DNA of 64,000 bases from Shinella zoogloeoides (GCF_030733845.1 NZ_CP132311.1:1677501-1741500); one strand, 5' to 3'; shown: positions 48,530 to 60,800, counted from the stretch's first letter. The notes: generated from the letters alone by a model not told the origin. Numbers and translations: made by a program.

Positions 48530-49285
48530 TCAGGCAGCGGCACCGATGATGTCGGCATAGCCGTTTGCTTCCAGCTCGTGTGCCAGCGTCTTGTCGCCGG
48601 ACTTGATGACCTGGCCCTTGTAGAGAACGTGGACCGTATCCGGCACGATATAGTCGAGCAGGCGCTGGTAGTGGGTGATGACGACGACGGCGCGGTCGGG
48701 CGAACGCAGCGCGTTGACGCCGTCGGCGACGATCTTCAGGGCGTCGATGTCGAGGCCGGAATCCGTCTCGTCGAGGATGCAGAGCTTCGGCTCGAGCAGC
48801 GACATCTGGAGGATTTCCGCGCGCTTCTTCTCACCGCCGGAAAAGCCGACGTTCAGCGGACGGCGCAGCATTTCCGGCGCGATCTTGAGTTCGGCGGCGG
48901 CGTCCTTGACGCGGCGCATGAAGTCCGGCGTCGTCAGCTCGGCTTCGCCGCGCGCCTTGCGCTGCTCGTTCATCGCGACCTTGAGGAACTGCATGGTGGC
49001 GACGCCGGGGATTTCGACCGGGTACTGGAAGGCGAGGAAGATGCCCTTGGCGGCGCGCTCGGACGGGTCGAGCTCGAGAATGCTCTCGCCGTTGTAGAGG
49101 ATGTCGCCCTCGGTGACTTCGTAGTCCTCGCGGCCGGAAAGGATGTAGGACAGCGTCGACTTGCCGGAGCCGTTCGGGCCCATGATGGCGGCGACTTCGC
49201 CGGCCTTCACGGAGAGGTTCAGGCCACGGATGATCTCGGTGCCGTCTTCGGCGATGCGAGCGTGCAGATTCTTGATTTCAAGCAT
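48530..49285 (-). CDS. sufC: Fe-S assembly ATPase SufC
   Basis: 251 residues. ABC ATPase without membrane domain. Walker A GPNGSGKSTL (about 36-45), signature FSGGEKKRAEI and Walker B LCILDETDSGLD. Drives conformational change of SufBCD. Upstream lies a small membrane protein gene, only 10 bases away. Confidence 0.97.
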   Translation of the reverse strand: MLEIKNLHARIAEDGTEIIRGLNLSVKAGEVAAIMGPNGSGKSTLSYILSGREDYEVTEGDILYNGESILELDPSERAAKGIFLAFQYPVEIPGVATMQFLKVAMNEQRKARGEAELTTPDFMRRVKDAAAELKIAPEMLRRPLNVGFSGGEKKRAEILQMSLLEPKLCILDETDSGLDIDALKIVADGVNALRSPDRAVVVITHYQRLLDYIVPDTVHVLYKGQVIKSGDKTLAHELEANGYADIIGAAA

Positions 49286-49295
49286 TGCTGGTCTC

Positions 49296-49544
49296 TCAGT
49301 CTTTTTTCGGTCTTCCGAAGAGGAAGCGATTCAATTGTTTCGTACTGGCTTCGCCGGTCACGGTCAGCACCACCCCCAAGAACAAACCGCTCCCCAAGCC
49401 TATCTGCTTTGCGAGTGGCCAATTCATAAGCAGGCCCGCTATTCCTACGACGACACCGATCATCGAAACGAAGATGGAAAACACAAGCGCCTTCAGTCCC
49501 GAAGTCATTTCCGCGCCTTCAGCCGGCGGTCGGCTTTCAAGCAT
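49296..49544 (-). CDS. Small two-helix membrane protein in suf operon
   Basis: 82 residues with two transmembrane segments (about 18-40, FSIFVSMIGVVVGIAGLLMN; and 45-62, IGLGSGLFLGVVLTVTG) and a basic C-terminus (FLFGRPKKD). No family recognised. Its stop is 10 bases before sufC, and it lies within the suf transcript, so it is expressed with it. Confidence 0.72.
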   Translation of the reverse strand: MLESRPPAEGAEMTSGLKALVFSIFVSMIGVVVGIAGLLMNWPLAKQIGLGSGLFLGVVLTVTGEASTKQLNRFLFGRPKKD

Positions 49545-49589
49545 GATGTTTAGGTCCTGCGTTCAGAGCGCTCGAAGCTCCCGTTCGTT

Positions 49590-49751
49590 TCAGAAGCCGA
49601 GGAAGAAATGGACCACCGGAAGCATCATGGCGGAGAACCCGCCGAGGCAGAGCCCTATCGCCGTGCGTATGGCCACGTTCCGAACGTTGGGCGCATACGC
49701 TGCCAGTCCACCGCAAACCACGGCGTAGTACGTCAGATTGACCGGATCCAT
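49590..49751 (-). CDS. Very small membrane protein in suf operon
   Basis: 53 residues from the ATG at 49749-49751 (MDPVNLTYYAVVCGGLAAYA). Two short hydrophobic segments, the second being LCLGGFSAMMLPVVHFFLG. GGGAGAGAC lies before the start. Function unknown. It lies 111 bases after sufB and 45 bases before the other small membrane gene. Confidence 0.6.
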   Translation of the reverse strand: MDPVNLTYYAVVCGGLAAYAPNVRNVAIRTAIGLCLGGFSAMMLPVVHFFLGF

Positions 49752-49862
49752 GTCGTCTCTCCCGATGAGAACCGCACCGCTATTATAACGGATCACGCGT
49801 GAACTTCATCGAAAGGCCTTGTCCGGCCCCCCGGCGGCCAACCGCCGGGGCATTCCAATCGG

Positions 49863-51332
<1,470 letters not shown>

Positions 51333-51470
51333 ATCGTTCTCCAATCTCGCCGGATCCAAGGTCCGGCAGCTTGTTAACGTGTGGCGGGTCTACCGCCGGT
51401 TATGTAAGCGCCAAAGGGGACTTTTCCCACCTTTTGGCAAGCGAAAACTCGCGTTTCCGCAAGATTCCGC

Positions 51471-52640
51471 TCAGGCCGCGTTTCCCGTCATGCGCCGCCG
51501 CGAGACGACGCGGGCAAAAGCGGCCAGAAAGCGCTCCACATCCGCCCCCGTCGAACCCGGCCCTAGCGAGACGCGAAGTCCGCCGAGCGCCGCATCGAAG
51601 CCCATCGCCGTCAGCACATGGCTCTGCCCGACCTTGCCGGACGAGCAGGCCGAGCCCGCCGAAAGCGCGATGCCTTCGAGATCGAAGGCGATCTGCCCGG
51701 TTTCAGACTTGAGATCGGGCAGGCTGAAGAAAGAAGTGTTGGCTATGCGCTCGACCTGCGCGCCGTGGATCACGACGTCGTTGGTCACCGCGCGCATGCC
51801 CGCCTCCAGCGCATCGCGCAGCGCACCAATCCGGGCATTGCGCTCCGCGATATCGGCGGCGGCGAAGCGGGCGGCAGCGGCGAAGCCGGCAAGCGCCGCG
51901 GGATTCTCCGTCCCCGAGCGATGTCCCTTTTCCTGCCCGCCGCCCCGGATGAGCGGCACCGGCATCAGCACCTCGCCCTTCGAGACGAGCGCACCGGCGC
52001 CTTTTGGGCCACCGAGCTTATGGGACGAAATGATCAGGAAATCCGCCCCGAGCGCTTCGAGCTCGATCGGCATGCGGCCGGCGGCCTGGACCGCGTCCAC
52101 GACGAAAAGTCCGCCGTGGCGGTGAACGATGGCCGCGACAGCTGCGGCCGGCTGCACGATGCCCGTCTCGTTGTTGGCCAGCATCACGGCGACCATCGGC
52201 AGGCCCCTGGCCTTGTCATGGCCTTGAAGAAGCGTCTCCAGCGCATCGAGATCGACGATACCGGCCGGCGTGACCGGAATGCTCGTCACGTCCTCGCGCG
52301 CGAACCGCCCGCCTTCGCGGATCGCCGGATGCTCGATCTCGCAAACGTAGAGATGGCCGATGGCAAGCGGCGTGCGGCCCATGCGGTAATCGGGCGTCAG
52401 GACGAGATTGGCGGCCTCGGTGGCGCCGCTCGTGAAGATCACATGCGACGGCGCGGTATCGACCAGCGCGGCGACGTCGCGGCGCGCGGCTTCCACCAGC
52501 ATGCGCAGCGCCCGGCCCTCGCCGTGGACGGAAGACGGATTGCCGACCATGTCGAGCGCCGCGACAAAGGCCTCGCGCGCCGCCGGCAGCACGGGCGCCG
52601 TCGCGTTCCAATCCAGATATGTGCGCTCCGTCTTCGTCAT
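51471..52640 (-). CDS. Cysteine desulfurase, NifS/IscS type, first gene of suf operon
   Basis: 389 residues. Type I desulfurase: PLP lysine K208 (SSHKLGGPKGAG) and catalytic Cys C332 in a loop with SAGSACSSGKVGQSHVL. The start TYLDWNATAPVLPAAREAF is typical. In rhizobia such a gene is sometimes named sufS2 and lies at the head of the suf operon. It probably provides sulfur, like SufS; why two desulfurases are needed is not known. Confidence 0.95.
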   Translation of the reverse strand: MTKTERTYLDWNATAPVLPAAREAFVAALDMVGNPSSVHGEGRALRMLVEAARRDVAALVDTAPSHVIFTSGATEAANLVLTPDYRMGRTPLAIGHLYVCEIEHPAIREGGRFAREDVTSIPVTPAGIVDLDALETLLQGHDKARGLPMVAVMLANNETGIVQPAAAVAAIVHRHGGLFVVDAVQAAGRMPIELEALGADFLIISSHKLGGPKGAGALVSKGEVLMPVPLIRGGGQEKGHRSGTENPAALAGFAAAARFAAADIAERNARIGALRDALEAGMRAVTNDVVIHGAQVERIANTSFFSLPDLKSETGQIAFDLEGIALSAGSACSSGKVGQSHVLTAMGFDAALGGLRVSLGPGSTGADVERFLAAFARVVSRRRMTGNAA

Positions 52641-52758
52641 TCGTTGTCCCTGCCCGCGCGGCCAAGTTCAATGCGGCGTGCATTTTTCTTGAAATTTCGG
52701 TCGGGCTTGCCTTATGACACCAAGCTCACGGCGCCCGATGCGCCCAAACAGTTTCGAA

Positions 52759-52781
52759 TAGTTCTAAACTAGGTTCTAGAA
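52759..52781. promoter_or_regulatory. Overlapping dyads in the divergent suf promoter region
   Basis: TAGTT-CTA-AACTA (52759-52771) overlaps CTAG-GTT-CTAG, with GTTCTA repeated directly at 52761 and 52773. It lies 119 bases from the start of the suf operon and 72 bases from the hydrolase gene. In rhizobia suf is iron-regulated, often by RirA, but this sequence does not match the RirA box I know. Confidence 0.4.
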
Positions 52782-52852
52782 AAGCTGAGTGCTTTCGTCA
52801 AGACTTGAATTGACAAGAATCCGTGTCCGAACGCGAACTTGCCGGAGTAAGA

Positions 52853-53530
52853 ATGCCCGAAATCATCTTCAACGGACCTGCCGGTCGCCTTGAGGGCCGT
52901 TACCAGCCGTCCAAGCAGAAGAACGCCCCGATCGCCATCGTGCTGCATCCGCATCCGCAGTTCGGCGGCACGATGAACAACCAGATCGTCTACCAGCTCT
53001 TCTACATGTTCCAGAAGCGCGGTTTCACGACGCTGCGCTTCAATTTCCGCGGCATCGGCCGCAGCCAGGGCGAATTCGACCATGGCGCGGGCGAGCTGTC
53101 GGACGCGGCATCCGCGCTCGACTGGGTGCAGAGCCTGCACCCTGATTCCAAGAGCTGCTGGGTCGCCGGCTATTCCTTCGGCGCCTGGATCGGCATGCAG
53201 CTCCTGATGCGCCGGCCGGAAATCGAAGGCTTCATGTCGATCGCGCCGCAGCCGAACACCTATGACTTCTCGTTCCTCGCCCCCTGCCCGTCGTCCGGCC
53301 TCATCATCAACGGCGAAGCCGACAAGGTCGCGCCGGAAAAGGACGTCAATGGGCTCGTGGAAAAGCTGAAGACGCAGAAGGGGATTCTGATCACGCACCG
53401 CACGGTGCCGGGCGCCAACCACTTCTTCAACGGCCAGACCGAAACGCTGATGGCCGAATGCGAGGACTATCTCGATCGCCGCCTTGCCGGCGAACTGACG
53501 CCGGAACCGGCCGCCAAGCGTATCCGCTGA
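52853..53530 (+). CDS. Alpha/beta hydrolase
   Basis: 225 residues. Nucleophile region AGYSFGAWIGMQLL with the G-x-S-x-G motif (GYSFG), then NGEADKVAPEKDVNGLVEKL and GANHFFNGQ, giving a likely Ser-Asp-His triad. The HPHPQFGGTMNNQIVYQLFYMF part is characteristic of the YuxL/acyl-peptidase-like group. Soluble; substrate unknown. GGAGTAAGA precedes the ATG at 52853. A bidirectional terminator follows. Confidence 0.9.
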   Translation: MPEIIFNGPAGRLEGRYQPSKQKNAPIAIVLHPHPQFGGTMNNQIVYQLFYMFQKRGFTTLRFNFRGIGRSQGEFDHGAGELSDAASALDWVQSLHPDSKSCWVAGYSFGAWIGMQLLMRRPEIEGFMSIAPQPNTYDFSFLAPCPSSGLIINGEADKVAPEKDVNGLVEKLKTQKGILITHRTVPGANHFFNGQTETLMAECEDYLDRRLAGELTPEPAAKRIR

Positions 53531-53548
53531 GCGGCAGAAACCCGAAAC

Positions 53549-53587
53549 GAAAAAAGCCCGATGGTCCGCCATCGGGCTTTTTCTTTG
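53549..53587. terminator. Bidirectional terminator
   Basis: AAAAAGCCCGATGG (53551-53564), loop TCCG, CCATCGGGCTTTTT (to 53582). A and T runs on both sides serve the hydrolase gene and the convergent diguanylate cyclase gene. Confidence 0.93.
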
Positions 53588-53590
53588 CCG

Positions 53591-54769
53591 TCAGTTTGTC
53601 CGTCTAACGACTTCAAGCACCTGCGCCGGCGGCTCGGCCTCGCGCACGCAGTCGCGGCCGGCATTCTTGGCGGCATAGAGCGCATCGTCGGCGCGGCGCA
53701 TGGCAAAACGCAGCGGTTCCGTCTCGCCGACTTCCGCCACGCCGAAGCTGGACGTGACGCGCACGGCCGGCGGCAGGCCGGGAATGGGCGAGACGGAGCG
53801 GGTGGCGCGCAGGGCATGGGCAAAGAGCAGGGCGGCCTGCTTGCCGGTATTCGGCAGGAACAGCATGAACTCCTCCCCGCCGATGCGGGCGGCAAGCGCG
53901 CCCCTCGGCGCGGCAGCCTGGAGCATTTCCCCGAAGGCGCGAATGGCGGCGTCGCCACCCTGGTGGCCGTGGGTGTCGTTGACGGACTTGAAGTGATCGA
54001 GATCGCACAGCACGATGCTGTGCGGCCCCTGCCCGGCCATAAGCGCATCGACGCGATTGTCGAAGCCGCGGCGGTTGAGCAGGCCGGACAGCGGGTCGAC
54101 CTCCGCATTGACCTTCTCGTCCGCGACGATCTCCAGCACCAATACACAGAGCAGCATCAGGCCGACGGTGACGATCAGCACCGCGCTCATGCTCTGCGAC
54201 AGCAAGGCGAACTGGCTGGAAATATAGTCCTTTGCCGTGGTGCCCGAACCGGCGAGAACGGCGGCGAAGGCCTTTACGACGAAATGCGCGCTGGTCAACG
54301 CCAGCAGCACGACGAGCGCCCGGTCGACGAAGGTTTTCACGCGGGCCCGCCAGGCCGCCCAGGCGCTCATGCCGAGCGCGACCGCGAAAGGCATCTGGTA
54401 GGGCAGTGCATGTTGCAGCGTGCCGCGGGGCAAATCGTAGATGAGATAATCGAGCACGACGAAGGCGACGAAGACGGCCGCCAGCGACGCGCGATTGGAC
54501 TTCAGACCGTAGAGATGGCCGATGCCGATACGCAGCATGAACATGCCGCCCAGCACGGAGGCAAAAGCCAGGATCGCCCAGGGCTTGGGCGGAGGAACAT
54601 AGGCGACGAGAAGCTCGAAGACGGTCGACAGGGAGGCCACGGCAAAACAGCCGGCAAACCACCGGGCGGCGACGCGATTGCGGCTGCGGGCGGAAACCGC
54701 CAGGAAAAACATGCAGAAACACTGCGCGATGAGGAAGTTCACCGTCAGCAGGAAACCTGCGCCACTCAT
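53591..54769 (-). CDS. Membrane-bound diguanylate cyclase
   Basis: 392 residues. Six or seven transmembrane helices (about 1-215), then a GGDEF domain with active site RIGGEEF (GGEEF 297-301) and LCDLDHFKSVNDTHGHQGGD. Makes c-di-GMP from two GTP. The usual inhibitory site RxxD is absent: R289 is followed by GAL rather than xxD, so product inhibition at that site is not expected. N-terminal sensor family unassigned. A PilZ receptor gene lies far away at 12 kb. Confidence 0.92.
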   Translation of the reverse strand: MSGAGFLLTVNFLIAQCFCMFFLAVSARSRNRVAARWFAGCFAVASLSTVFELLVAYVPPPKPWAILAFASVLGGMFMLRIGIGHLYGLKSNRASLAAVFVAFVVLDYLIYDLPRGTLQHALPYQMPFAVALGMSAWAAWRARVKTFVDRALVVLLALTSAHFVVKAFAAVLAGSGTTAKDYISSQFALLSQSMSAVLIVTVGLMLLCVLVLEIVADEKVNAEVDPLSGLLNRRGFDNRVDALMAGQGPHSIVLCDLDHFKSVNDTHGHQGGDAAIRAFGEMLQAAAPRGALAARIGGEEFMLFLPNTGKQAALLFAHALRATRSVSPIPGLPPAVRVTSSFGVAEVGETEPLRFAMRRADDALYAAKNAGRDCVREAEPPAQVLEVVRRTN

Positions 54770-54860
54770 CAGCCACCCTACGCAAGATACAAACCGTATC
54801 CGTGCAAAAGCGCCCCGGAACGATCGAGAGCAATGCTAAGGAGCAGCCGCGAAGAAAGCG

Positions 54861-55991
54861 TTAACCGGGAGTAGCTGCTTTCTGCAATAGGCCGCCGGTG
54901 ACGGGCGCCCTGACGCCGGTCGTTCCCGGAAAGGTCAGCGGCAGGCCGCGCAGGGAGCGCACGGCGAGATAGGCCCAGGCCTCCGCCTCCATGCTGTCGC
55001 CGTTCAACTCGACCGCCTCGGCAGAAACGATTTCCGCGCCCTCCACCTCCGCGAGCGCCGAAAGGTCGTCCATGACGACCCGGTTCAGCCGCCCGCCGCC
55101 GCAGACGACATAGAGCTTCGGTCGCTCCGGCAGGTGGCGGGCGGAGCGAAGGATGGCGGCGGCGGTGACGTGCGCCAGCGTGCGCGCGCCGTCCTCCAGG
55201 CTCGCATCGCTTTCTTCCGGCGGACGGAAATCGTTCCGGTCGAGCGAGCGGCGCACCGGATCGGTGAAGAAGGCGTGTCCGAGGTAACGCTCGGCAAGAT
55301 CAGGATCGACCCGGCCTTCCGAGGCGATCATGCCGCCCTGGTCGTAGGGAATGCCGGCATGGGCCTCCACCCACTGGTCGATCAGCGTGTTGCCCGGCCC
55401 GCTGTCATAGGCGACGATTTCGCCACCGCTGCCGATGAAGGTGAGATTGGAAATGCCGCCGATATTGACGAAGACCACGGCCTTGCCCGTGGAATTGGAC
55501 AGGCCGGCGGCCAGCGCGGCATGATAGGCGGGAATAAGCGGCGCCCCCTGCCCGCCATGCGCCATGTCGTTCGCCCGCATATCGTAGACGACGTCGATGC
55601 CCGTCTCGCGCGCCAGCAGCGCGCCATCGCCGAGCTGCACCGTCAGGCCGGCATTCGGCCGGTGCAGCACCGTCTGGCCGTGAAAGCCAATAACATCGAT
55701 ATCCGCCGCCGTCAGGCCGTTTTCGGCAAGGAACGCGCGCACGGCCTCGGCATGGCGAAGGGTCAGCGCCCGCTCGATATCGGCAAGATCGCCCGGCCGC
55801 GCGGCGCGCTCCTCGATCGCCTTGGCCGTCTCCAGCGCGCCCTGCAGGCGGCGGCGGAAGGCGGCGTCGTAGGCGCGGCCCGTCGAAGGCCCGCGTTCGA
55901 CCACGCTCTCGCCGTCCGTGCGCACCAGTGCGACGTCGATGCCGTCGAGGCTCGTGCCGCTCATCAGGCCGATCGCTGTCCATACCGTCAT
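54861..55991 (-). CDS. anmK: Anhydro-N-acetylmuramic acid kinase
   Basis: 376 residues. Phosphorylates and opens 1,6-anhydroMurNAc during peptidoglycan recycling. The opening [42 protein letters not shown] and [10 protein letters not shown] are family motifs. The ATG at 55989-55991 (MTVWTA) is chosen; earlier residues are not conserved. Divergent from tyrS across 88 bases. Confidence 0.96.
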   Translation of the reverse strand: MTVWTAIGLMSGTSLDGIDVALVRTDGESVVERGPSTGRAYDAAFRRRLQGALETAKAIEERAARPGDLADIERALTLRHAEAVRAFLAENGLTAADIDVIGFHGQTVLHRPNAGLTVQLGDGALLARETGIDVVYDMRANDMAHGGQGAPLIPAYHAALAAGLSNSTGKAVVFVNIGGISNLTFIGSGGEIVAYDSGPGNTLIDQWVEAHAGIPYDQGGMIASEGRVDPDLAERYLGHAFFTDPVRRSLDRNDFRPPEESDASLEDGARTLAHVTAAAILRSARHLPERPKLYVVCGGGRLNRVVMDDLSALAEVEGAEIVSAEAVELNGDSMEAEAWAYLAVRSLRGLPLTFPGTTGVRAPVTGGLLQKAATPG

Positions 55992-56079
55992 CGCCGACTC
56001 CAGAATCAACAAAAAGGTGATTATTCAACATAAAGGTGGTAAACGCCCCACCGAAACAATCCCACCAGAGAAACAGGCC

Positions 56080-57333
56080 ATGTCCGAATTCAAATCCGAT
56101 TTCCTTCGCACGCTGAAAGAGCGCGGCTTCATCCACCAGATCTCCGATGAAACCGGCCTCGACGACCTCCTGGCCAAGGAAACCGTGACGGCCTATATCG
56201 GCTTCGACCCGACGGCACCGAGCCTGCATGCGGGCGGTCTCATCCAGATCATGATGCTGCACTGGTTCCAGCAGACCGGCCACCGGCCGATCTCGCTGAT
56301 GGGCGGCGGCACCGGCATGGTCGGCGACCCCTCCTTCAAGGACGAGGCGCGCCAGCTCCTGACGCCGGAAACGCTGAACGCCAACATCGCCGGCATCAAG
56401 AAGGTCTTCTCCAATTACCTGACCTACGGCGACGGCGCGAAGGACGCGCTGATGATCAACAATGCCGACTGGCTGCTCGGCATCAATTACCTCGAATTCC
56501 TGCGCGACGTCGGCCGGCATTTCTCGGTCAACCGTATGCTCGCCTTCGACAGCGTGAAGACGCGGCTCGACCGGGAGCACTCCCTGTCCTTCCTCGAATT
56601 CAACTACATGATCCTCCAGGCTTACGACTTCGTCGAACTGTCGAAGCGCTATGGCTGCCGTCTCCAGATGGGCGGCTCGGACCAGTGGGGCAACATCATC
56701 AACGGCATCGACCTCGGCCACCGCATGGGCACACAGCAGCTCTACGCGCTGACCTCGCCGCTGCTGACCACCGCCTCGGGCGCCAAGATGGGCAAGTCGC
56801 TCTCCGGCGCCGTGTGGCTGAACCCGGAAATGCTCTCGGCCTATGATTTCTGGCAGTACTGGCGCAACACGGAAGATGCCGACGTCTCGCGCTTCCTGAA
56901 GCTCTACACGACGCTGCCGATGGACGAGATCGCCCGCCTTTCCGCGCTCGGCGGTGCCGAGATCAACGAGGTGAAGAAGATCCTCGCGACGGAAGTGACG
57001 GCGATGCTGCACGGCCGCGAGGCGGCCGATCAGGCCGCCGAGACCGCCCGCAAGACCTTCGAGGAAGGTGCGATCGCTGAGAACCTGCCGTCGGTCGATG
57101 TCGCCGCGAGCGAGCTGGAAGCCGGCATCGGCCTCCTTACGCTCGTCGTCAAGGCCGGCCTCGCCACCTCCAACGGCGAAGCCCGCCGGCATGTGCAGGG
57201 CGGCGCGGTGCGCATCAACGACGCCGCGGTCTCGGACGAACGCCGCCTGATAAGCACGGCCGACATCTCCGCGGACGGCGTGATCAAGCTGTCGCTCGGC
57301 AAGAAGAAGCACATCCTCGTGCGCCCCGCCTGA
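56080..57333 (+). CDS. tyrS: Tyrosine--tRNA ligase
   Basis: 417 residues. Class I synthetase: HIGH-type motif [20 protein letters not shown] as KMSKS, and a C-terminal S4 domain (about 350-415). [15 protein letters not shown] is in the tyrosine-binding region. The ATG at 56080 matches the family start; an open upstream extension is antisense to anmK. A small gene follows after 14 bases. Confidence 0.97.
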   Translation: MSEFKSDFLRTLKERGFIHQISDETGLDDLLAKETVTAYIGFDPTAPSLHAGGLIQIMMLHWFQQTGHRPISLMGGGTGMVGDPSFKDEARQLLTPETLNANIAGIKKVFSNYLTYGDGAKDALMINNADWLLGINYLEFLRDVGRHFSVNRMLAFDSVKTRLDREHSLSFLEFNYMILQAYDFVELSKRYGCRLQMGGSDQWGNIINGIDLGHRMGTQQLYALTSPLLTTASGAKMGKSLSGAVWLNPEMLSAYDFWQYWRNTEDADVSRFLKLYTTLPMDEIARLSALGGAEINEVKKILATEVTAMLHGREAADQAAETARKTFEEGAIAENLPSVDVAASELEAGIGLLTLVVKAGLATSNGEARRHVQGGAVRINDAAVSDERRLISTADISADGVIKLSLGKKKHILVRPA

Positions 57334-57347
57334 GGAAGGCTGGCCGG

Positions 57348-57836
57348 ATGAGCCGGGAAGCGGCGCTTTTCCGCCTCGCCTCGGCCGCGAGGGCATTTCT
57401 GGAACCGGCCTGGGTTCGCTGGCGACAAGCGAGCGGCGAACCCATTCCGGCAATCGCATCGCACCATACCTGTGGAAGAAGCAGTCTGTTCCTGCGTGAC
57501 GCGCTCCGCCTGGAGGGCCATTCGGCGGAATGGGTCAATGGAATCCCGCGTTTCGCCGAGGCAGGCAAGGAGATCGGTCCGTTCGGCTTCTTCAGCGGCA
57601 CGCGCTGGGAAAGCCATGCCTGGGTGATGAGCGGCAACCTCATCCTGGACATCACCGCCGACCAGTTCGGCGCCGATCCGGTCATCGTCACGTCCGTTTC
57701 CGACGCGCGTTATCGCGTCGGGAGCGGTGACACGGCCACTCCGCGGGCCATTCAGGCCCGGTGTGAAGCTGTCGAAACCCTGTGGCCTGACTGGCTGTCT
57801 CACCGGAAGACGCTGCATAGTCGGCAAGGCATCTGA
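57348..57836 (+). CDS. Small protein with a Cys-His-Asp arrangement
   Basis: 162 residues. HTCGRSSLFLRDALRLEGHSA, ESHAWVMSGNLILDITADQFG present a Cys, His and Asp in the order of transglutaminase-like or related papain-fold hydrolases. No signal peptide or membrane helix is seen. I do not assign a family. It begins 14 bases after tyrS and is probably co-transcribed. Its stop lies 22 bases from the convergent AsmA-like gene. Confidence 0.75.
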   Translation: MSREAALFRLASAARAFLEPAWVRWRQASGEPIPAIASHHTCGRSSLFLRDALRLEGHSAEWVNGIPRFAEAGKEIGPFGFFSGTRWESHAWVMSGNLILDITADQFGADPVIVTSVSDARYRVGSGDTATPRAIQARCEAVETLWPDWLSHRKTLHSRQGI

Positions 57837-57858
57837 GCCGGCGCGGCATTGCGTCGTC

Positions 57859-60800
57859 TCACTGGAACTCGAAGATGTTGCGGAAGACGCCGGGGGCGAT
57901 GATCGAGAGCGGGTTGATGGTAAGCTTCGGCTTGTCGAAGGCGCCGGAGAGCTTGAAGGTGATGCCGATCAGGCCGCGGTCGTTGCCGTTGCCGAGGATG
58001 ATGCCGATCAGCGGCAATTCCGCGAAGAGGCGGTTGAGGCCGTAGGCCGGCATGAAGGTGCCGGTCATCTCGGTCTGGCCGTTGGCATCGCGCACGGTGC
58101 CCTGGAACGTCGCCCCGACCGATTCGCCGCGCACCACACCATTGGCAAGTCTGAGCGCCCCGCCGCCCGCGCGCACCTGCGCGAAGGCGCGCGAGAACTT
58201 GACGGCGCTGACGTCGATTTCCCGGCGCACCGCATCGTTCAGGCTGCGGCCGCTTTCGCCAGTCGGCGTGGAGACGAGGGAGCGCAGCCGCTCTTCTCCG
58301 ACCAGCGCGAAGTTGCGGATGTCGACGGAGCCGAGCCAGCCTCTGTTTGTCGTCTCGCGCAGGCGGACATTAAGGAGGCCGCCCCGCATGTGGCGGTAGA
58401 TGTCCGCAAAACGCGCGACCGCGCCGGCATCACCGCCTGTCAGCTCGATGATATCGGTGTCGCCGCTCTTGGCCATCTGCGCGATCAGCGGCGCGCCGCC
58501 CGCCGTCACGGCGGAGAGATCGAGCGCCGCGATGCGCGTACCGGTCGTCGTGTAGCGGAAATTCACGTTCGAAAGGCTTTCGCCATTGAAACCGACCGCC
58601 CGTTTCAACCTGGCTTCGACGGTGGCGCCCTGCTTGTCTGCGCCGCCGCCGTCGCCCGTCGTGTTCTTCAGCCGCGCCAGCACGGCGCGCACATCCGCCA
58701 CCTCGCCATCGGCGACCACCGCGTAACCGCCCTTGTTGCGGTCCACCTTCAGCCGGAAGCGATCGTCGGCCGAAAGCCGGACCGTCGAGAAGTTCGCCGA
58801 TTGCAGCGAGGCACCGGTGAAGACGAGGTCGCCCGCCGCGCTGAAGCCGTCTCCGGCGAAGCGGAAATCGGAGACCTTCGTCTTGCCCTCCCTGGTCTCC
58901 GCGATCAGCGTGACCTTGCCGCCGATGCCCGCGCCCTTGGTCCAGCCGATCCACGGAATGGAGACGGCAGCGCCGCTGACATCCACCTCGACGCTGCGCG
59001 GCCCGTCGCCTTCCTGCTCCATGCGAAAGCCGATCTCGCCCTCCAGCACGTTCTCGAGGCCCGGCAGCAGCTTGGCACGCTCCTTGTTGTTCAGCGTACC
59101 CGACAGCACCGTCTTGCGCTTGAGGTCGGATGTCTTGCTGACCGGCTCGATCAATTCCAGATCCAGCGTCACGCCGTCGATGTCGGCCCTCGCGTCGAGA
59201 TCGGCCATTTGCGGATCGATCGCCAGGAGGCCGCGAAGTCCCGTCACGTTGCGCCCGGCAATCGGCTTGCGCACGTCCACGTCATCGAGCGTCAGCGCGG
59301 CGGTCCACTGCGGGGGCGGCGGATTGTGGGCGGAGATCACCCCGAAATGCGCCTTCACCTTGGCCTTCACGTCACCGGTGAAGTCCTCGGGCGAAAAACC
59401 CGTCGCCGGCAGCGCGCGGATCGGGCGGTAGGTGACGAGTTCGGCGATGGCGTCCGCATTGCCCGCGACGTCGATGTCCATGTCCGCCATCAGCGGTTTG
59501 GTGTAATTGTCAGGCAGGACGAAGGTGCCGCCGGTCAGCGCCACGGACCGGCCGGACGGGAAATAGGCCGTGCCGCCGGTAATGCCGATTTCCGTGCGCG
59601 GACCGCGCAGGCGGAACGTTCCGGACGTGTCGCGCAGCGGCGGGATTTCACCCGCGACATTCATGCGCGCGCCCTCGATGTCGAAATCGATCTTCAACTC
59701 GTTCGCGTCGAGATGCATCGGCACGCCGGGCTCGCGCTCCCGCCCCTCGGCGAGGTAGAACTCGATGCGGCCATTGGTGACGGTGCCGCCAAAAATGTTC
59801 TTGATGACCCAGCTACGCGCCGTCTTGGCCATCCAGAAGGGCCAGAACTGCTTGACCGCCACCGATTGCAGCTCGCTGGCGATCATCACGAAGCTCACCT
59901 CCGGCTCCCGCTCGCCGAAGCGCATGGCGAGCGATCCGGCTACGTTGCCCTTCTCGCTCGATACCGCCATTTCCCCGAATTGCAGGCTCTTCGTTTGCGG
60001 CAGGTAGAAGCCGCTCACCTTGGCGTCGAAGCGGATCGGCGCCTCGGTCGAATCGATCGGCCGGCTGATGGCGTTGCTGAAGACGAGGTCGATGGCAAAA
60101 CCCTTTTCGGCTCTGTCCGAGACCCGGTCGAGGTCTATGAGCCCGCCGGTGAAGGGGAAATGCGACTGGCCGACGCTGGCGCCCGCCGAGGCGAGCTCGA
60201 TGGAGCCCTTGTCGAAATTGTAGGTCGCCTTCACCGAGGACGGGCGAAGCTCCGCGGCAATGCCGTCGCCATAGACCGCGCCGGCGGCGAGCTTCACGTC
60301 GAGGGCGAGTTCCGGCTTTTGCCCGTCCATTTCCCGCCTTGCCCCGATCGCGACGTCCGCCGTCGTGTCGAGCCCGGCATGCACCACGCCTTCGGCCGTG
60401 TGGCTCAGCAGGAAGTCGCCGAGCGCGATGTTGCGGATCGCCCCGTCCATGGTGCGCACGGAGCCGTCGCCGGTCCTTGCCGTCAGGTCGATCTCGCCCT
60501 CCTTGCCGTCGAGCGTGAAGGTGCCGCCGATCGACATGGTGCCCTCACCGTCCCGCGAGAACTGCAGGCTGGCGATGGACAGCACGACGGAACGGCCATT
60601 GGCCCCCTGGAACGTCGCGCCGAGATCGGAAATGCTGACCGTCTGCATGCCGTTGGCATCGATCAGGCGGTCGATGCCGTCGAGCCGCTCGAAGGTGGTT
60701 TCGAGATAGTCCGGAACGTCGGAAATGCGCAAGGCGGCAAGATCGAGCGGCTTGCTCTTCGGCAGCAGCGCCGCGTTGAACATGACGCCGTCCACGTCGA

